A stretch of 64,000 nucleotides of DNA from Burkholderia cepacia. GTDB taxonomy: Bacteria > Pseudomonadota > Gammaproteobacteria > Burkholderiales > Burkholderiaceae. Location of the stretch: assembly GCF_029962485.1 (NCBI RefSeq), contig NZ_CP073639.1, forward strand, positions 744,001 through 808,000, written 5' to 3'. The notes below the pieces were generated by a model, which saw nothing but the letters and a program-made list of their open reading frames with translations, was not told where the DNA came from and made no database searches. Below are positions 33,534 to 43,171 of the stretch, piece after piece. The position numbers and the translations under genes were made by a program. Every line of letters begins with the position of its first letter. Position 1 is the first letter of the stretch.

Positions 33534-34172
33534 ATGGATCGGCAACTGCGCTGGGGCGACGCCAGCAGGATGGACAGCGTCAATGACGGGCGAAACGCGA
33601 TCCTGCGCGCGGCGCTCGACGCGATGATCGAGCACGGGATCGACAGCCTGTCGATCGACGATGTCGCGCGGCGCGCCAACATTTCGCGGCGCACGCTGTA
33701 CCGGTATTTCGGCACGAAGAAGGAACTGATCCAGGGTGTGATCAGCGTCCAGAACGCCGAATTCTTCGACGAGATGCAACGCGCGCTCGTCGGCTTCGAA
33801 CACGATTTCGAGGCCTACTGCGAGGAGAGCGTGTGCTTCGCGGTACGCTACCGCGATCGCCATCACGGCGGCTTTCACCACAACTACCTGGCCACGAGCC
33901 TGTCGACCGACGTGTTCGGCTTCATCGTCGAGAACATCGCGCCGATGTGGCGGCGCGTGCTGGACGAGCCCTACCGCGCGTACGTCGCCGTGCGCGGCGC
34001 GTCGGCGCCCGCGCTCGACGACATCATCGCGCTGGTCAGCCGCATCGGTCTCGCATACTGCCTGGTTCCGGCAGACGACCTAGCGATGCGCGCGCAGATG
34101 CGGATTCTGTGGCCGACGCGCGCCGAACCGGCCGGCAAGCCGGCTGCGGTCAAAAGGAAGGCAGCGCAGTAG
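33534..34172 (+). CDS. TetR-family transcriptional regulator
   Basis: 212 residues from the ATG at 33534, four bases after GAGGAAAG. The helix-turn-helix at about residues 15-60 is typical: AILRAALDAMIEHGIDSLSIDDVARRANISRRTLYRYFGTKKELI. The C-terminal ligand domain is all-helical and shows no diagnostic motif. The gene diverges from the KshA/KstD-like operon with a nested palindrome between, so it is the likely repressor of that operon, released by a steroid or related compound. The tail is rich in Lys/Ala. Confidence 0.88.
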   Translation: MDRQLRWGDASRMDSVNDGRNAILRAALDAMIEHGIDSLSIDDVARRANISRRTLYRYFGTKKELIQGVISVQNAEFFDEMQRALVGFEHDFEAYCEESVCFAVRYRDRHHGGFHHNYLATSLSTDVFGFIVENIAPMWRRVLDEPYRAYVAVRGASAPALDDIIALVSRIGLAYCLVPADDLAMRAQMRILWPTRAEPAGKPAAVKRKAAQ

Positions 34173-34209
34173 GCGATGCCGGTCGCTCGATGCGCCCGAA
34201 ATCCGGATA

Positions 34210-34938
34210 ATGTTTGCCCCGCCCATTCACATGACTATGGATCGCCTCATGACCCTTGGTGTCTCCGTGACCGGCCGCACGCTGGATCGCGCCGAATTGA
34301 TGCAACTCGTCGAAGGCTCGACGGCGCCCCTTCATCTGGAGGACTGCGACCTCGAAGGCGCGAACCTGTCGCGCCTGGATTTGCGCGGCGCGCGCTTCGA
34401 ACGATGCGCGCTCGCGGAAGCGTCGTTCGTCGGCGCCACGCTCGCGCACACATCGTGGATCCGCTGCCGCGCCCGCCAGGCCGACTTTGCGTCGTGCGAC
34501 CTCGAGGACGCCGTGTTCCAGGCATGCGATCTCAACAATACGAGCTGGCGGCGCAGCAAGCTCGGTTCGGTCCGGTACGACGAATGTCGACTGACCGGGG
34601 CGGATTTTGAGGAATGCAAATCGCTTGGCCTCGAATTCGCGAACACGCTGCTGGTCGGCGCGAGCCTCCGGCGCTTCTCGTTCCGGAAGACGCGGCTCGT
34701 CGCGCTCGATTTCTCGGACGCCGACCTCGCCGGCGCGGACTTCCGCGATGCCGTGTTCGAAGGCGGCAGCCTGCGCAACGCACACCTGAACGACGCCCGT
34801 TTCGAGGGCGCCGACCTGCGCGACGTCGATCTGGGCGCGATGCCCAAGCTGCTCGCATCCGGCGTGCTGCGCGGAGCGATCGTCTCCTACGATCAGGCGG
34901 CCATGATGATCGAGAACTTCGGGATCCGGGTCGCCTGA
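34210..34938 (+). CDS. Pentapeptide-repeat protein
   Basis: 242 residues. From about residue 40 to 215 the protein consists of A(D/N)LXX-type five-residue repeats (DLEGANLSRLDLRGARFERC, DLAGADFRDAVFEGGSLRNA), which fold into a right-handed beta-helix. The architecture is that of QnrB/McbG-like proteins, some of which protect DNA gyrase from toxins or quinolones, though many others have unknown roles. The start is uncertain: ATGs at 34210, 34231 and 34237 are all in frame. Stands alone between tetR and a convergent GNAT gene. Confidence 0.85.
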   Translation: MFAPPIHMTMDRLMTLGVSVTGRTLDRAELMQLVEGSTAPLHLEDCDLEGANLSRLDLRGARFERCALAEASFVGATLAHTSWIRCRARQADFASCDLEDAVFQACDLNNTSWRRSKLGSVRYDECRLTGADFEECKSLGLEFANTLLVGASLRRFSFRKTRLVALDFSDADLAGADFRDAVFEGGSLRNAHLNDARFEGADLRDVDLGAMPKLLASGVLRGAIVSYDQAAMMIENFGIRVA

Positions 34939-34946
34939 GGACACGG

Positions 34947-35423
34947 CTATGCTCGCGACAGCCGTTTCTCCATCTTCACGATTTCAAGTTGAATCGGGCT
35001 GTTTCCATGGGAAAAATGGCCGGTGCCGATCACGGCGAAGCCGTGGCGTTCGTAAAATGGCACCGCATTCGTTGTCGCCTCGAGATAGGCGCGACCGCAT
35101 CCGTCGCGCGCGATACCGGACACGGCTGCCTCCAGCAACGCCTGGCCCGCGCCACTGCGCGCGCGGTCGCCGCGAACGAACAGCTTGGTCAGTTCTTCGC
35201 CGGCCGTTTCCGCGAACCCGAGCACGTCGCCGTCGTCGGCAACCCACAGTGCGTGGCGCCCGATCGCATCGAGATACATGGCCGGCGTGCGCCCGTCCAG
35301 CCAGCTTGCGATCTGCTCGCGCGAGTAATCCGCCGCGCACAGTCGCGTGACGGAATCCAGATGGACTTCGAAGATCCGCTGCGTGTCGGATTCGTTCGCG
35401 GATCGGATTTCAAAGGCTGACAC
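34947..35423 (-). CDS. GNAT-family N-acetyltransferase
   Basis: 158 residues if it begins at the GTG at 35423, chosen for the GGGAGGG ribosome-binding site just upstream; an in-frame ATG at 35480 would add 19 residues. GNAT elements in order: a N-terminal strand FEIRSANESDTQRIFEVH, then ELTKLFVRGDRARSGAGQALLEAA with the acetyl-CoA loop (R-x-x-G-x-G/A variant RSGAGQ), and AYLEATTNAVPFYERHGFAVIGTG at the end. The order agrees with YafP-like acetyltransferases. Substrate unknown. Convergent with the pentapeptide gene. Confidence 0.75.
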   Translation of the reverse strand: MSAFEIRSANESDTQRIFEVHLDSVTRLCAADYSREQIASWLDGRTPAMYLDAIGRHALWVADDGDVLGFAETAGEELTKLFVRGDRARSGAGQALLEAAVSGIARDGCGRAYLEATTNAVPFYERHGFAVIGTGHFSHGNSPIQLEIVKMEKRLSRA

Positions 35424-36255
35424 ATTCCCTCCCGGTACATTGGCGCGTCGCGGCGCAAGCGGCAGACCGTCGAATATTCTCATCACCTTCGATGCGCCCG
35501 GATCAGCGAAAACCCTTATTCTCATGCCATGCGCGGCTGGAAGTTTCCCGTACCGAACCCTCTCATCGGCGTGCAAATCACTAGGGAAAATCCGGAGACA
35601 TCCTTACAGCGATTTACCTGATGATTCACGGGAGCGTCATGTTTCGACGATTTCGCTGAATGTCATGCTTTCAGTCCGAGTGAGGCAGTCGATGCCGCCA
35701 AGCGGCAAAGGCGATGATCGCGCCCCGGAACGGAAGCCGTTGGCGAATCGTCAGGTGTTCAATACTTTCAACAACCCGGTCGAGAGTAATCGTGAGAATC
35801 CGTGGCCCGCTGGTGCGGTGGAGACGAGGCGATGCGCGCAATTTGCGCGCCGCGATCGCGTCCCCCGACGACAGTGACGGCTGGCGAAGCCCTCGCCTGC
35901 CTCTGTCGATCTACACCATCCTGTCGCGCCGTTCCGTTCGCCGTCACAACGCCGTCGCCGCCCGCGCGCCCGTCGCGATCCGTACCGATGACGTCGCGTC
36001 GCTCTTGCCTTAGCGCTCCACGCCCTTTCTCCGTGTCCGTTCGTCCTGCGCGTCGTATCGCCTGATCGGTGAAGGGATCAGCTCGCGCTGCAACCGCCTG
36101 CCATCCACGCACAGCTTCGAACGGACTCCTGATTTTTTGCATCGCCGGTGCTTGCTGTCAGCACCGGTCATGCATGCCTGTTCCATCCGATGAACCGTCG
36201 CGTGACGATCCGCTCATCGCGGCTCGACACGCGCACCGCCAGGGAAAACTACGTC
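35424..36255. other. Long intergenic region, no supported gene
   Basis: About 830 bases. The open frames here have the composition of untranslated DNA and no recognisable motifs. A hairpin with an 8-bp perfect stem (CCGGTGCT / AGCACCGG, 36145-36167) lies about 90 bases before the polyamine-binding gene and may be an operator or leader structure. AGGGAA at 36241 serves as ribosome-binding site for that gene. Nothing else was recognised. Confidence 0.45.
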
Positions 36256-37365
36256 ATGCGAATCCGCACGCTTCGCCGCACCATTTCAACCGCCGCCATC
36301 CTGTCGCTGGCCGCCGTCACCGTCACGACCGCCCGTGCAGCCGGCGAACTGAACATCTACAACTGGTCCGACTACATCGCGCCGGACACGATCCCGAACT
36401 TCCAGAAGCAGACGGGCCTGCACGTCCGCTACGACAACTACGACAGCGACGACACGCTGCAGGCCAAGCTGCTGTCGGGGAATTCCGGCTACGACATCGT
36501 CGTGCCGACGTCGAACTACATGGCCAAGCAGATCCAGGCGAACGTCTACCAGACGCTCGACAAGTCGAAGCTGCCGAACCTGTCGAACCTCGATCCGCTG
36601 CTGATGAAGATGGTCGCCGACGCCGATCCGGGCAACCAGTACGGCGTACCGTGGGCCTACGGCACCGACGGCATCGGCTACAACGTGCAGGCCGTGAAGA
36701 AGGCGCTCGGCGACAAGGCGCCGGTCGACAGCTGGGCGCTCGTGTTCGATCCGGCCAACATGGCGAAGCTGAAGAGTTGCGGCGTGTCGTTCCTCGACCA
36801 GGCCGTCGACGTGTTCGCCGCGACGCTGCAATACATGGGCAAGGATCCGAACAGCACGAACCCGGCCGACTACCGCGCCGCGTACGAGGTGCTGAAGAAG
36901 GTGCGCCCGTACATCACGCAATTCAATTCGTCGGGCTATATCAACGATCTCGCGAACAACGACCTGTGCGTGTCGTTCGGCTATTCGGGCGACGTCGGCA
37001 TCGCGCACCGCCGCGCAGCCGAGGCGAAACGGCCGTACGAGATCCGCTTCGCGAATCCGAAGGAAGGCGGCCTGCTGTGGTTCGACATGATGGTGATCCC
37101 GAAGGACGCGCCGAACCGCGATGCCGCGCTGAAGTGGATCAACTACCTGCAGGACCCGAAGGTCAACGCGGGCATCACCAACGCGGTGTTCTACCCGACC
37201 GCGAACAAGGCCGCGCGCCAATACGTGAAACCTGCCATCGCACGCGACCCGTCCGTGTATCCGGCCGACGAGGTGTTGAGCAAGATGACGCTGCTCAAGC
37301 CGATGCCGCCCGAGATCCGCCGGCTGCAGAACCGGCTGTGGGCGCAGCTGAAAACGGGGCGTTGA
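36256..37365 (+). CDS. Polyamine ABC transporter substrate-binding protein (PotF/PotD-like)
   Basis: 369 residues from the ATG at 36256. A signal peptide (1-26, ending ARAAGE) is followed by LNIYNWSDYIAPDTIPNF, the almost invariant start of mature PotF/PotD/SpuD proteins. Binding-site blocks recognisable by family: YDIVVPTSNYMAKQI, GNQYGVPWAYGTDGIGYN and GGLLWFDMMVIPKDAPN. It binds putrescine, spermidine or a similar diamine in the periplasm. No ATPase or permease is adjacent, so it must rely on components elsewhere or on another transporter. A strong bidirectional hairpin separates it from the convergent porin gene. Confidence 0.9.
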   Translation: MRIRTLRRTISTAAILSLAAVTVTTARAAGELNIYNWSDYIAPDTIPNFQKQTGLHVRYDNYDSDDTLQAKLLSGNSGYDIVVPTSNYMAKQIQANVYQTLDKSKLPNLSNLDPLLMKMVADADPGNQYGVPWAYGTDGIGYNVQAVKKALGDKAPVDSWALVFDPANMAKLKSCGVSFLDQAVDVFAATLQYMGKDPNSTNPADYRAAYEVLKKVRPYITQFNSSGYINDLANNDLCVSFGYSGDVGIAHRRAAEAKRPYEIRFANPKEGGLLWFDMMVIPKDAPNRDAALKWINYLQDPKVNAGITNAVFYPTANKAARQYVKPAIARDPSVYPADEVLSKMTLLKPMPPEIRRLQNRLWAQLKTGR

Positions 37366-37383
37366 ACGGCGTGTTACCGAACC

Positions 37384-37412
37384 GTGCCTGCGGCGGCTCG
37401 CGCCGCAGGCAC
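37384..37412. terminator. Bidirectional terminator hairpin between polyamine-binding gene and porin
   Basis: Perfect 12-bp stem GTGCCTGCGGCG / CGCCGCAGGCAC with a GCTCG loop, between convergent genes and within 20 bases of both stops. No T-tract, but its stability and place make a shared terminator likely. Confidence 0.65.
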
Positions 37413-37419
37413 GCGCGCA

Positions 37420-38637
37420 TCAGAACCGGTGAATGATCCCCGCGCCGAACGCGAACTGGTTGCCGGTCGACGACGGCGCCGTATTGAACCCGTCGCCCAG
37501 CGTCGCGGTCGCATCGACGATGCTGCCGGCACCGCTCGTGCCGAGCGTCTTGCCCTTCGCATGCTGGTACGCCTCGAGCAGGTACAACCCTGTGCGCTTC
37601 GACAGCGAGTAGTACTGCGACAGGTTGAACTGGTGATACTGCGCGCTGTCGGTGATACCGTTCGACTCCGTCGCACGCGTGTACGCATAGCCCGCGCCGA
37701 AATCCCAGACCGCCGACGGCTTCCAGTGCAGCACCGCGCCGGCCGTGTTGAAGATCGCCGTATTGAAGAACTTCGACGCCGCACCGGGGATGTACTCGGT
37801 GTTGGTGTACGTGGCCGTCGCGTCCCACGCATCGCTGAACCGGTAAGCGAGCCCGACCGCGAACCGTTGCTGCGCCTTCGCGGTCTGGTAGCCGTTCGTG
37901 ACCGCCGAGACGCCGATCTGCGCACCGCCGTTCGATGTCGTCGAATTCGCGCCCCACGTACCGCCGGCCGTGTTCGCGTTGTTCACGCGCTCGAACGCGA
38001 CACCGACGCCGAGCGGGCCGGCCGCATACTGGATGCCGGTCGCCCACGTCGAACCGGCGTTCGTGCTGCCGGCCACGCCGCCGAGCGAGTAGGACCCGCT
38101 CAGCGTCACGCCATACCATTTCGGCGACGTGTACTCGATCGTGTTGTTCGCGCGGTAGATCGTGTCGAGCCCGTCGACGTCGCCCGGGTGTGCGCCGTAG
38201 TAACCGGTGATCCACGTGGTCGGGCTGAACGTCGACATCGTCTGGTAGTACGACGCATATTGCCGGCCCGCGGTCAGCGTGCCGTACGTCGCGTTCGTCA
38301 ACCCGACCCACGCCTGGCGCCCGAACATCGCGTCGGTGTACTGCGCGGCGCCCGTGGCCGAATTGAAGCCCGATTCGAGCGTGAAGATCGCTTTCGTGCC
38401 GCCGCCGAGATCCTCGCTGCCCTTCAGCCCGAAACGGCTGCCGGCCCACACGCCCTGGTTCATCCTGACGACCGACTTCCCGCCGCTCGTCGACCCGACC
38501 GTCGTCGCGTTGCTCTGGTAACCGATGCCGTTGTCAACGATCCCGTACAACGTGACGCTGCTTTGCGCGAACGCCGGCGCGACGACCGTCATCGCGACGC
38601 CGGACGCCAGTGCCGCCCGCATTGCCTGCTTCTTCAT
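37420..38637 (-). CDS. Gram-negative outer-membrane porin
   Basis: 405 residues from the ATG at 38637, with AAGGAGAC ahead. A signal peptide (1-24, ending APAFAQ) precedes SSVTLYGIVDNGIGYQSN, the standard start of beta-proteobacterial OmpC-type porins. The rest is amphipathic beta strands and the protein ends in a C-terminal Phe (GAGIIHRF), the signal for Bam-mediated insertion. It forms a 16-strand trimeric channel in the outer membrane. It is the last gene of the tannase/gallate run (65 bases behind the tannase), so it may admit gallate or related phenolic acids. Confidence 0.9.
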   Translation of the reverse strand: MKKQAMRAALASGVAMTVVAPAFAQSSVTLYGIVDNGIGYQSNATTVGSTSGGKSVVRMNQGVWAGSRFGLKGSEDLGGGTKAIFTLESGFNSATGAAQYTDAMFGRQAWVGLTNATYGTLTAGRQYASYYQTMSTFSPTTWITGYYGAHPGDVDGLDTIYRANNTIEYTSPKWYGVTLSGSYSLGGVAGSTNAGSTWATGIQYAAGPLGVGVAFERVNNANTAGGTWGANSTTSNGGAQIGVSAVTNGYQTAKAQQRFAVGLAYRFSDAWDATATYTNTEYIPGAASKFFNTAIFNTAGAVLHWKPSAVWDFGAGYAYTRATESNGITDSAQYHQFNLSQYYSLSKRTGLYLLEAYQHAKGKTLGTSGAGSIVDATATLGDGFNTAPSSTGNQFAFGAGIIHRF

Positions 38638-38701
38638 CGAACTGTCTCCTTCCTTGCCTGTTTGAGTAAGTGAATTGTCGTGATCGTGGCCTGCCGCTCG
38701 C

Positions 38702-40513
38702 TCAGGGGCGATACGCGCGCCAGCCGTTGCCGCCCGTGCAGACGAGTTGCGAACCCTTGGCCTGGCACTGCGCCTCGTAGCCCGGCGAATACAGCCATTC
38801 CCCGGCCCAGTGCAGGTCGACATACGGATCGGCCCTGGGCGTATCGGCCACGAAATTCGCGGCATCGTCGGTACTGCCGCTGCCCGTATAGCGCGCGGTG
38901 GCCGGGTACGGAAACACCGGGCGCGTACGCGTCGTGTTGCCGTTCGCGTCGACGATCGACGCGACGATCCTGCCCGGCGCCGCACCCATCTCGGTCCACG
39001 CCATCAGCGGCGTGAGTACGTCGAACACGTCCGGCCCTTGCCCGCCGCCGCAGTGCGCGACGCCCGGGAACAGGTAGAAGCGCGCGAAGCGGTCGACCTG
39101 CGCATCGCCCATGGTCTTCTTCATTGCTTCGTAGTACGCGATGCTGGAACGCGGCGAGATATGCTGGTCCTCCAGGCCGTGCCACAACAGCAGCTTGCCG
39201 CCACGGCCCGCGAAGCGGCCGAGGTCCGGATCGGTCGCGGCCAGGTAGTTCGACACCGGCACCGTCTTCATGAACGCGTCGAGCGTGAATTTCAGGTCGC
39301 CGATCGTTGCGGACGGATACGACGCGTTGTAGTAATCGAGATAGCGCAGGAACGGCAGCACGAAGCTGATCGTGCCGCTCGGTGCTGTCGCGGTGGCCGG
39401 GACGAACAGGCTCCAGTTCAGCTCCGAACCCCATTCGCGCGACACGAGCGGTTCGAGCCGCACGCCGTTCGCGGCGGTCGCGCCGTCGTGAATCTTGCGC
39501 ACGACGTCGGCTTCCTGCGGCGTCAGACACGTCGCGGTCGATTGCCCGGCCGCGCACACCAGCGTCGCGGGATCGAACCGGCATGCGCGCGGGTTGTCGA
39601 TCACGCCGTCCACCACGCCGTCGAGCCCGTCGCACGCCTTCAGCACCGCCGCATGCAGCATCGGCAGCTTGCCCGCGAGCAGGATCGCGTTGCCCGTCTT
39701 CGGGTCCGTATTGACCGCGGCCGGCCATGCGTGATGGAACGTGTTCTGCACGATCAGGTCGTTCGCGGGCGCACCGGCCGCAATGCCGTCGAAATCGTCG
39801 GGGAAACGCTGCGCCTCCATCAGCGCTTCACGACCGCCGTCCGAGCAGCCGTCGAAGTAGGCGTAGCGCGCGGGCCTTGCATAGAACTTGCCGATGATCG
39901 CCTTCGCCACCTGCGCGGTCGCGTGCTCGGCGCGATACGCGAAGTCGAGTTTCGCCTTCGGATCGAGCGCCCATGCGCCGTCGTTGCCGCCTTCGTGGCC
40001 CATGTCGGTCGCGGCCATCGCGATCGTCCCGTTGGTCACCGGTACGCAGGTCGACGCCATCGGTGCATTGACCGACAGGTTGCCGCACAATCCGCCGCAC
40101 CCGGTCTGCAGATAGCGTTGCGTCCAGCCCTGCGTCGGCAGTTGCAGTTCGAACAGCGACGCGCCCGGGCCGATCGTGCCTTTCACGTCGCACACGGGCG
40201 CCGGCAGCGTGTTGTTGCCGACGACCGTGCCGGCGGGCAGCAGCACGGCCGACGTGATCGTGACCGTGCCGTCGGTCACGCCGCTCAGGTCGAGCGCCGC
40301 GACGGACGGGCACGACATCACGGGCATCACGGCCGGCAGATTCGCGAGCCCGCCCGCTGCAGTCCCGGCTCGCGCGGCGCCTGGCCAGCCGGTCATTGCC
40401 GCGCACACCCACATCATGCCGATCGCCAGCATCCGGACCAGCGCATCGCGCCGCACGCCCGCTGCGCGATGCCACGCGCGCCACATCCACCCTGCCCTGC
40501 AGTTCGTCTGCAT
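38702..40513 (-). CDS. Tannase/feruloyl esterase family protein
   Basis: 603 residues. The ATG at 40513 is supported by AGGAGA about seven bases upstream; a long basic N-terminus leads into a signal-like hydrophobic stretch ending AARAG (about 28-50). The catalytic Ser is Ser224 in DGCSDGG; the acid and base lie in LWHGLEDQHIS and PGVAHCGGG. The Cys next to Ser and the Cys next to His form the CS-D-HC arrangement of the tannase family (fungal tannase, feruloyl esterase, MHETase). Extra cysteines suggest more disulfides and extracytoplasmic action. With gallate dioxygenase, hydratase and aldolase genes upstream, gallate-ester hydrolysis is the best guess. Confidence 0.88.
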   Translation of the reverse strand: MQTNCRAGWMWRAWHRAAGVRRDALVRMLAIGMMWVCAAMTGWPGAARAGTAAGGLANLPAVMPVMSCPSVAALDLSGVTDGTVTITSAVLLPAGTVVGNNTLPAPVCDVKGTIGPGASLFELQLPTQGWTQRYLQTGCGGLCGNLSVNAPMASTCVPVTNGTIAMAATDMGHEGGNDGAWALDPKAKLDFAYRAEHATAQVAKAIIGKFYARPARYAYFDGCSDGGREALMEAQRFPDDFDGIAAGAPANDLIVQNTFHHAWPAAVNTDPKTGNAILLAGKLPMLHAAVLKACDGLDGVVDGVIDNPRACRFDPATLVCAAGQSTATCLTPQEADVVRKIHDGATAANGVRLEPLVSREWGSELNWSLFVPATATAPSGTISFVLPFLRYLDYYNASYPSATIGDLKFTLDAFMKTVPVSNYLAATDPDLGRFAGRGGKLLLWHGLEDQHISPRSSIAYYEAMKKTMGDAQVDRFARFYLFPGVAHCGGGQGPDVFDVLTPLMAWTEMGAAPGRIVASIVDANGNTTRTRPVFPYPATARYTGSGSTDDAANFVADTPRADPYVDLHWAGEWLYSPGYEAQCQAKGSQLVCTGGNGWRAYRP

Positions 40514-40737
40514 TTCTGTCTCCTGTCGTTCTGATGGGGATGCCGACCGCCGGGAACGGACGATGCGGCACCGTTGCGAGAGTCTTGCGATACATCGGGC
40601 GAAACGGCTCGAATCGCCTTTTACCTGTTACTCAGCATAACTAATCTCATTGCCTGAACGCTTTGCAAAGACAGCCGAATCCCATCCGATTCGTTTATCG
40701 ATTCCGGTACGCGTGGCGGTAATGTCGCCCGCCGGCG

Positions 40738-41460
40738 CTACGCCGGCTCCATCCCGCATTCACGCTTGATGCGATCGGCCCGCGACGAAGCCAGATACGC
40801 GAGGAACGCCTCGGTGGCCGCGCGATCGTGCGCCGTACGGCACACCGCCGCGGTGAATACGGTAACGGCCTGAATCGCCTCCGGCAGCACGCCGACGACA
40901 TCGATACCCTGTACATGCAACAGCTCGCTGAACTGCTGGAAACCGAGGTCGACCTCGCCGGAGGCGATCAACGCGCCGACCGGCACGCCCGGCGGCGCCT
41001 GGACGATACGCGGCGCAATCGCCGCCGCGATGCCCCAGCGCGCGAACAGACGATTCAGGTGCGTGCCGCTCGGTCCCGTCGAATAGCCGATTCGTCCGGC
41101 CCGCAGGATCGTGTCGCGAATATCCGCCTCGGTGCCGATCTCCGGCCGCACCGCGCCCGCCTTCACCGCGACGGCAATGCGCGAACGGGCAACCTCCACA
41201 CGGCTGCGCGCATCGACATGGCCGTCGGCCGCGAGCATCGCGAGCGCATCCGACGCGAGCACGACGAAGTCGAATGGCTCGCCGGCCTGCACGCGCCGGG
41301 CCGCGTCGACGCCGCCGACGGAGGCGACCGACACGCGGCATCCGGTTTCTGCCTCGTACGTGGCAGCCAGTCTCGCCAGCACCTCACGCGTGGCCATCGA
41401 CGACAGGCCCGACACGGCAACCTCGGCCCATGCGGTCTGTTCCATCTTCGTCACCCGCAT
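40738..41460 (-). CDS. ModA-like (type-2 periplasmic-binding fold) protein without signal peptide
   Basis: 240 residues from the ATG at 41460, which shares its A with the TGA of the aldolase gene (TGATG), so translation is coupled. The sequence follows ModA/PBP-II proteins: AVSGLSSMATREVLARLAATYEAETG, DFVVLASDALAMLA, GRIGYSTGPSGTHLNRLF and VDLGFQQFSELL. There is no signal peptide, and the first residues ([14 protein letters not shown]) are hydrophilic, so it is probably cytoplasmic and not a transporter component. A sensory or enzymatic task within gallate catabolism is conceivable; no function is known to me. Confidence 0.75.
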   Translation of the reverse strand: MRVTKMEQTAWAEVAVSGLSSMATREVLARLAATYEAETGCRVSVASVGGVDAARRVQAGEPFDFVVLASDALAMLAADGHVDARSRVEVARSRIAVAVKAGAVRPEIGTEADIRDTILRAGRIGYSTGPSGTHLNRLFARWGIAAAIAPRIVQAPPGVPVGALIASGEVDLGFQQFSELLHVQGIDVVGVLPEAIQAVTVFTAAVCRTAHDRAATEAFLAYLASSRADRIKRECGMEPA

Positions 41461-42146
41461 CAGTCGATGTAGCGCAGGCCGGCCTGGCGCAGCGGCTCGC
41501 GCATGTCGTACATGTCGAGACCCAGCACGCCCGATGCGAGTTTCGCGCGCTTCGCGGCTTCGTTCGTCTCGCGCGCGATCGCCTTGTCGAGCACGTCGGC
41601 CGCGCGCGCGGCCGGCACCGTGACCACGCCGTCGTCGTCCGCGACGATCACGTCGCCGGGCTGGACCAGCGCACCCGCGCAGACGACCGGCACGTTCACC
41701 GAGCCGAGCGTCGCCTTGATCGTGCCTTTCGCGGAAATCGCCTTGCTCCAGACCGGGAACCGCATCGCGTCGAGCACCGCGACGTCGCGCACGCCCGCAT
41801 CGATGATCAGCGCCTGGGCGCCGCGCGCCTTGAAGCTCGTCGCGAGCAGGTCGCCGAAATAGCCGTCCGTGCAATCCGCGGTGATCGCGGCCACCACCAC
41901 GTCGCCCGGCCGGATCTGCTCGGCCGCCACGTGCATCATCCAGTTGTCGCCCGGATGCAGCAGCACGGTGACGGCCGTGCCGGACGCCAGCGCGCGCGGA
42001 TAGATCGGTCGCATATATGGCTTCATCAGCCCCGTGCGGCCCATCGCCTCGTGAACAGTCGCCGAGCCGAGCGCGCCGAGCCGCGCCGCGACGTCCTGAT
42101 CCGCGCGGCGGATCGTGCGGTACACCACGCCAAGTTCATTCATCAT
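41460..42146 (-). CDS. 4-carboxy-4-hydroxy-2-oxoadipate aldolase (RraA-like)
   Basis: 228 residues, the size of the LigK/GalC/ProA aldolases of the RraA-like superfamily. [15 protein letters not shown] and [16 protein letters not shown] match the family N-terminus. [21 protein letters not shown] and the catalytic region [19 protein letters not shown] contain the conserved Arg and Asp that bind pyruvate and the metal. It splits CHA to pyruvate and oxaloacetate, the last step of gallate / protocatechuate 4,5-cleavage. Starts in the TGATG overlap with the hydratase gene and ends in another TGATG with the ModA-like gene. Confidence 0.9.
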   Translation of the reverse strand: MMNELGVVYRTIRRADQDVAARLGALGSATVHEAMGRTGLMKPYMRPIYPRALASGTAVTVLLHPGDNWMMHVAAEQIRPGDVVVAAITADCTDGYFGDLLATSFKARGAQALIIDAGVRDVAVLDAMRFPVWSKAISAKGTIKATLGSVNVPVVCAGALVQPGDVIVADDDGVVTVPAARAADVLDKAIARETNEAAKRAKLASGVLGLDMYDMREPLRQAGLRYID

Positions 42147-43171
42147 CACTGCCCCTTCGCTTTCAGTTGCGCATCCAGACGCGGATACACGCGTCGCGCA
42201 TTGCCTTCGTAGATCTTGTGCCGCGCGCTCGCATCGAGCGCGGACGCTTCGATATAGCGCTTCGTGTCGTCGTAGTAGTGGCCGGTCTCCGGATCGATCC
42301 CGCGCACCGCGCCGATCATCTCGCTCGCGAACAGGATGTTGTCGACCGGAATCACGCCGGTCAGCAGGTCGATGCCGGGCTGGTGATACACGCAAGTATC
42401 GAAAAACACGTTGTTCAGCAGATGGTCCTTCAGCAGCGGCTTTTTCAGCTCCTGCGCGAGCCCGCGAAAACGCCCCCAGTGATACGGCACCGCGCCGCCG
42501 CCGTGCGGAATCACGAAGCGCAGCGTCGGGAAATCGCGGAACAGGTCGGAGGTCAGGCACTGCATGAACGCCGTCGTATCGGCATTCAGGTAGTGGGCGC
42601 CCGTCGTATGGAAGCACGCGTTGCAGCTCGTACTCACATGGATCATCGCGGGAAGGTCGTACTCGACCATCTTCTCGTAGACCGGATACCAGTAGCGGTC
42701 CGACAGCGGCGGGCTCGTCCAGTGGCCGCCGGACGGATCGGGGTTCAGGTTGATCGCGACGTTGCCGTATTCCTCGACACACCGCACGAGCTCCGGAATG
42801 CAGGTCGCGACGTCGACGCCCGGGCTCTGCGGCAGCATCGCGGCCGGCACGAAGCGATCGGGAAACAGCCGGTGCACGCGATGGCACAGCTCGTTGCAGA
42901 CGGCCGCCCACGTGCTCGATACCGCGAAATCGCCGATGTGATGCGCCATGAAGCTCGCGCGCGGGCTGAAGATCGTCAGGTCGAGGCCGCGCTCGCGCAT
43001 CAGCCGGAGCTGGTTCAACTCGATCGATTCGCGCAGCTCGTCGTCGCCGATGCGCAGCTCGGAGACTTTCGGCCGCTCCGACGGGCTGTTGATCGCCGCG
43101 ACCTGGCGATTGCGCCACGCCTCCAGCGCCTTCGGCGCGGTGGTGTAGTGGCCGTGAATATCGATGATCAT
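42146..43171 (-). CDS. ligJ: 4-oxalomesaconate hydratase, amidohydrolase type (LigJ-like)
   Basis: 341 residues. MIIDIHGHY gives the amidohydrolase metal-binding HxH; further ligands lie in PAMIHVSTS, in [19 protein letters not shown] and in the late SEMIGAVRG. The stretch [18 protein letters not shown] and [13 protein letters not shown] is close to LigJ/PmdE, which hydrates the 4-oxalomesaconate isomer to CHA. It belongs to the LigJ type, not the unrelated GalB type of Pseudomonas. Its stop overlaps the aldolase start (TGATG), so hydratase and aldolase are coupled. Confidence 0.9.
   Translation of the reverse strand: MIIDIHGHYTTAPKALEAWRNRQVAAINSPSERPKVSELRIGDDELRESIELNQLRLMRERGLDLTIFSPRASFMAHHIGDFAVSSTWAAVCNELCHRVHRLFPDRFVPAAMLPQSPGVDVATCIPELVRCVEEYGNVAINLNPDPSGGHWTSPPLSDRYWYPVYEKMVEYDLPAMIHVSTSCNACFHTTGAHYLNADTTAFMQCLTSDLFRDFPTLRFVIPHGGGAVPYHWGRFRGLAQELKKPLLKDHLLNNVFFDTCVYHQPGIDLLTGVIPVDNILFASEMIGAVRGIDPETGHYYDDTKRYIEASALDASARHKIYEGNARRVYPRLDAQLKAKGQ

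Noticed and set aside
35347..35877. Open frame in the gap before the polyamine-binding gene
   Set aside because: Composition is unlike neighbouring proteins, there is no ribosome-binding site and no motif.
36145..36167. Hairpin considered as a terminator
   Set aside because: The T-run lies 5' of the stem on the plus strand and becomes an A-run 3' of it on the minus strand, so it does not fit a terminator in either direction; kept only as a possible regulatory structure.
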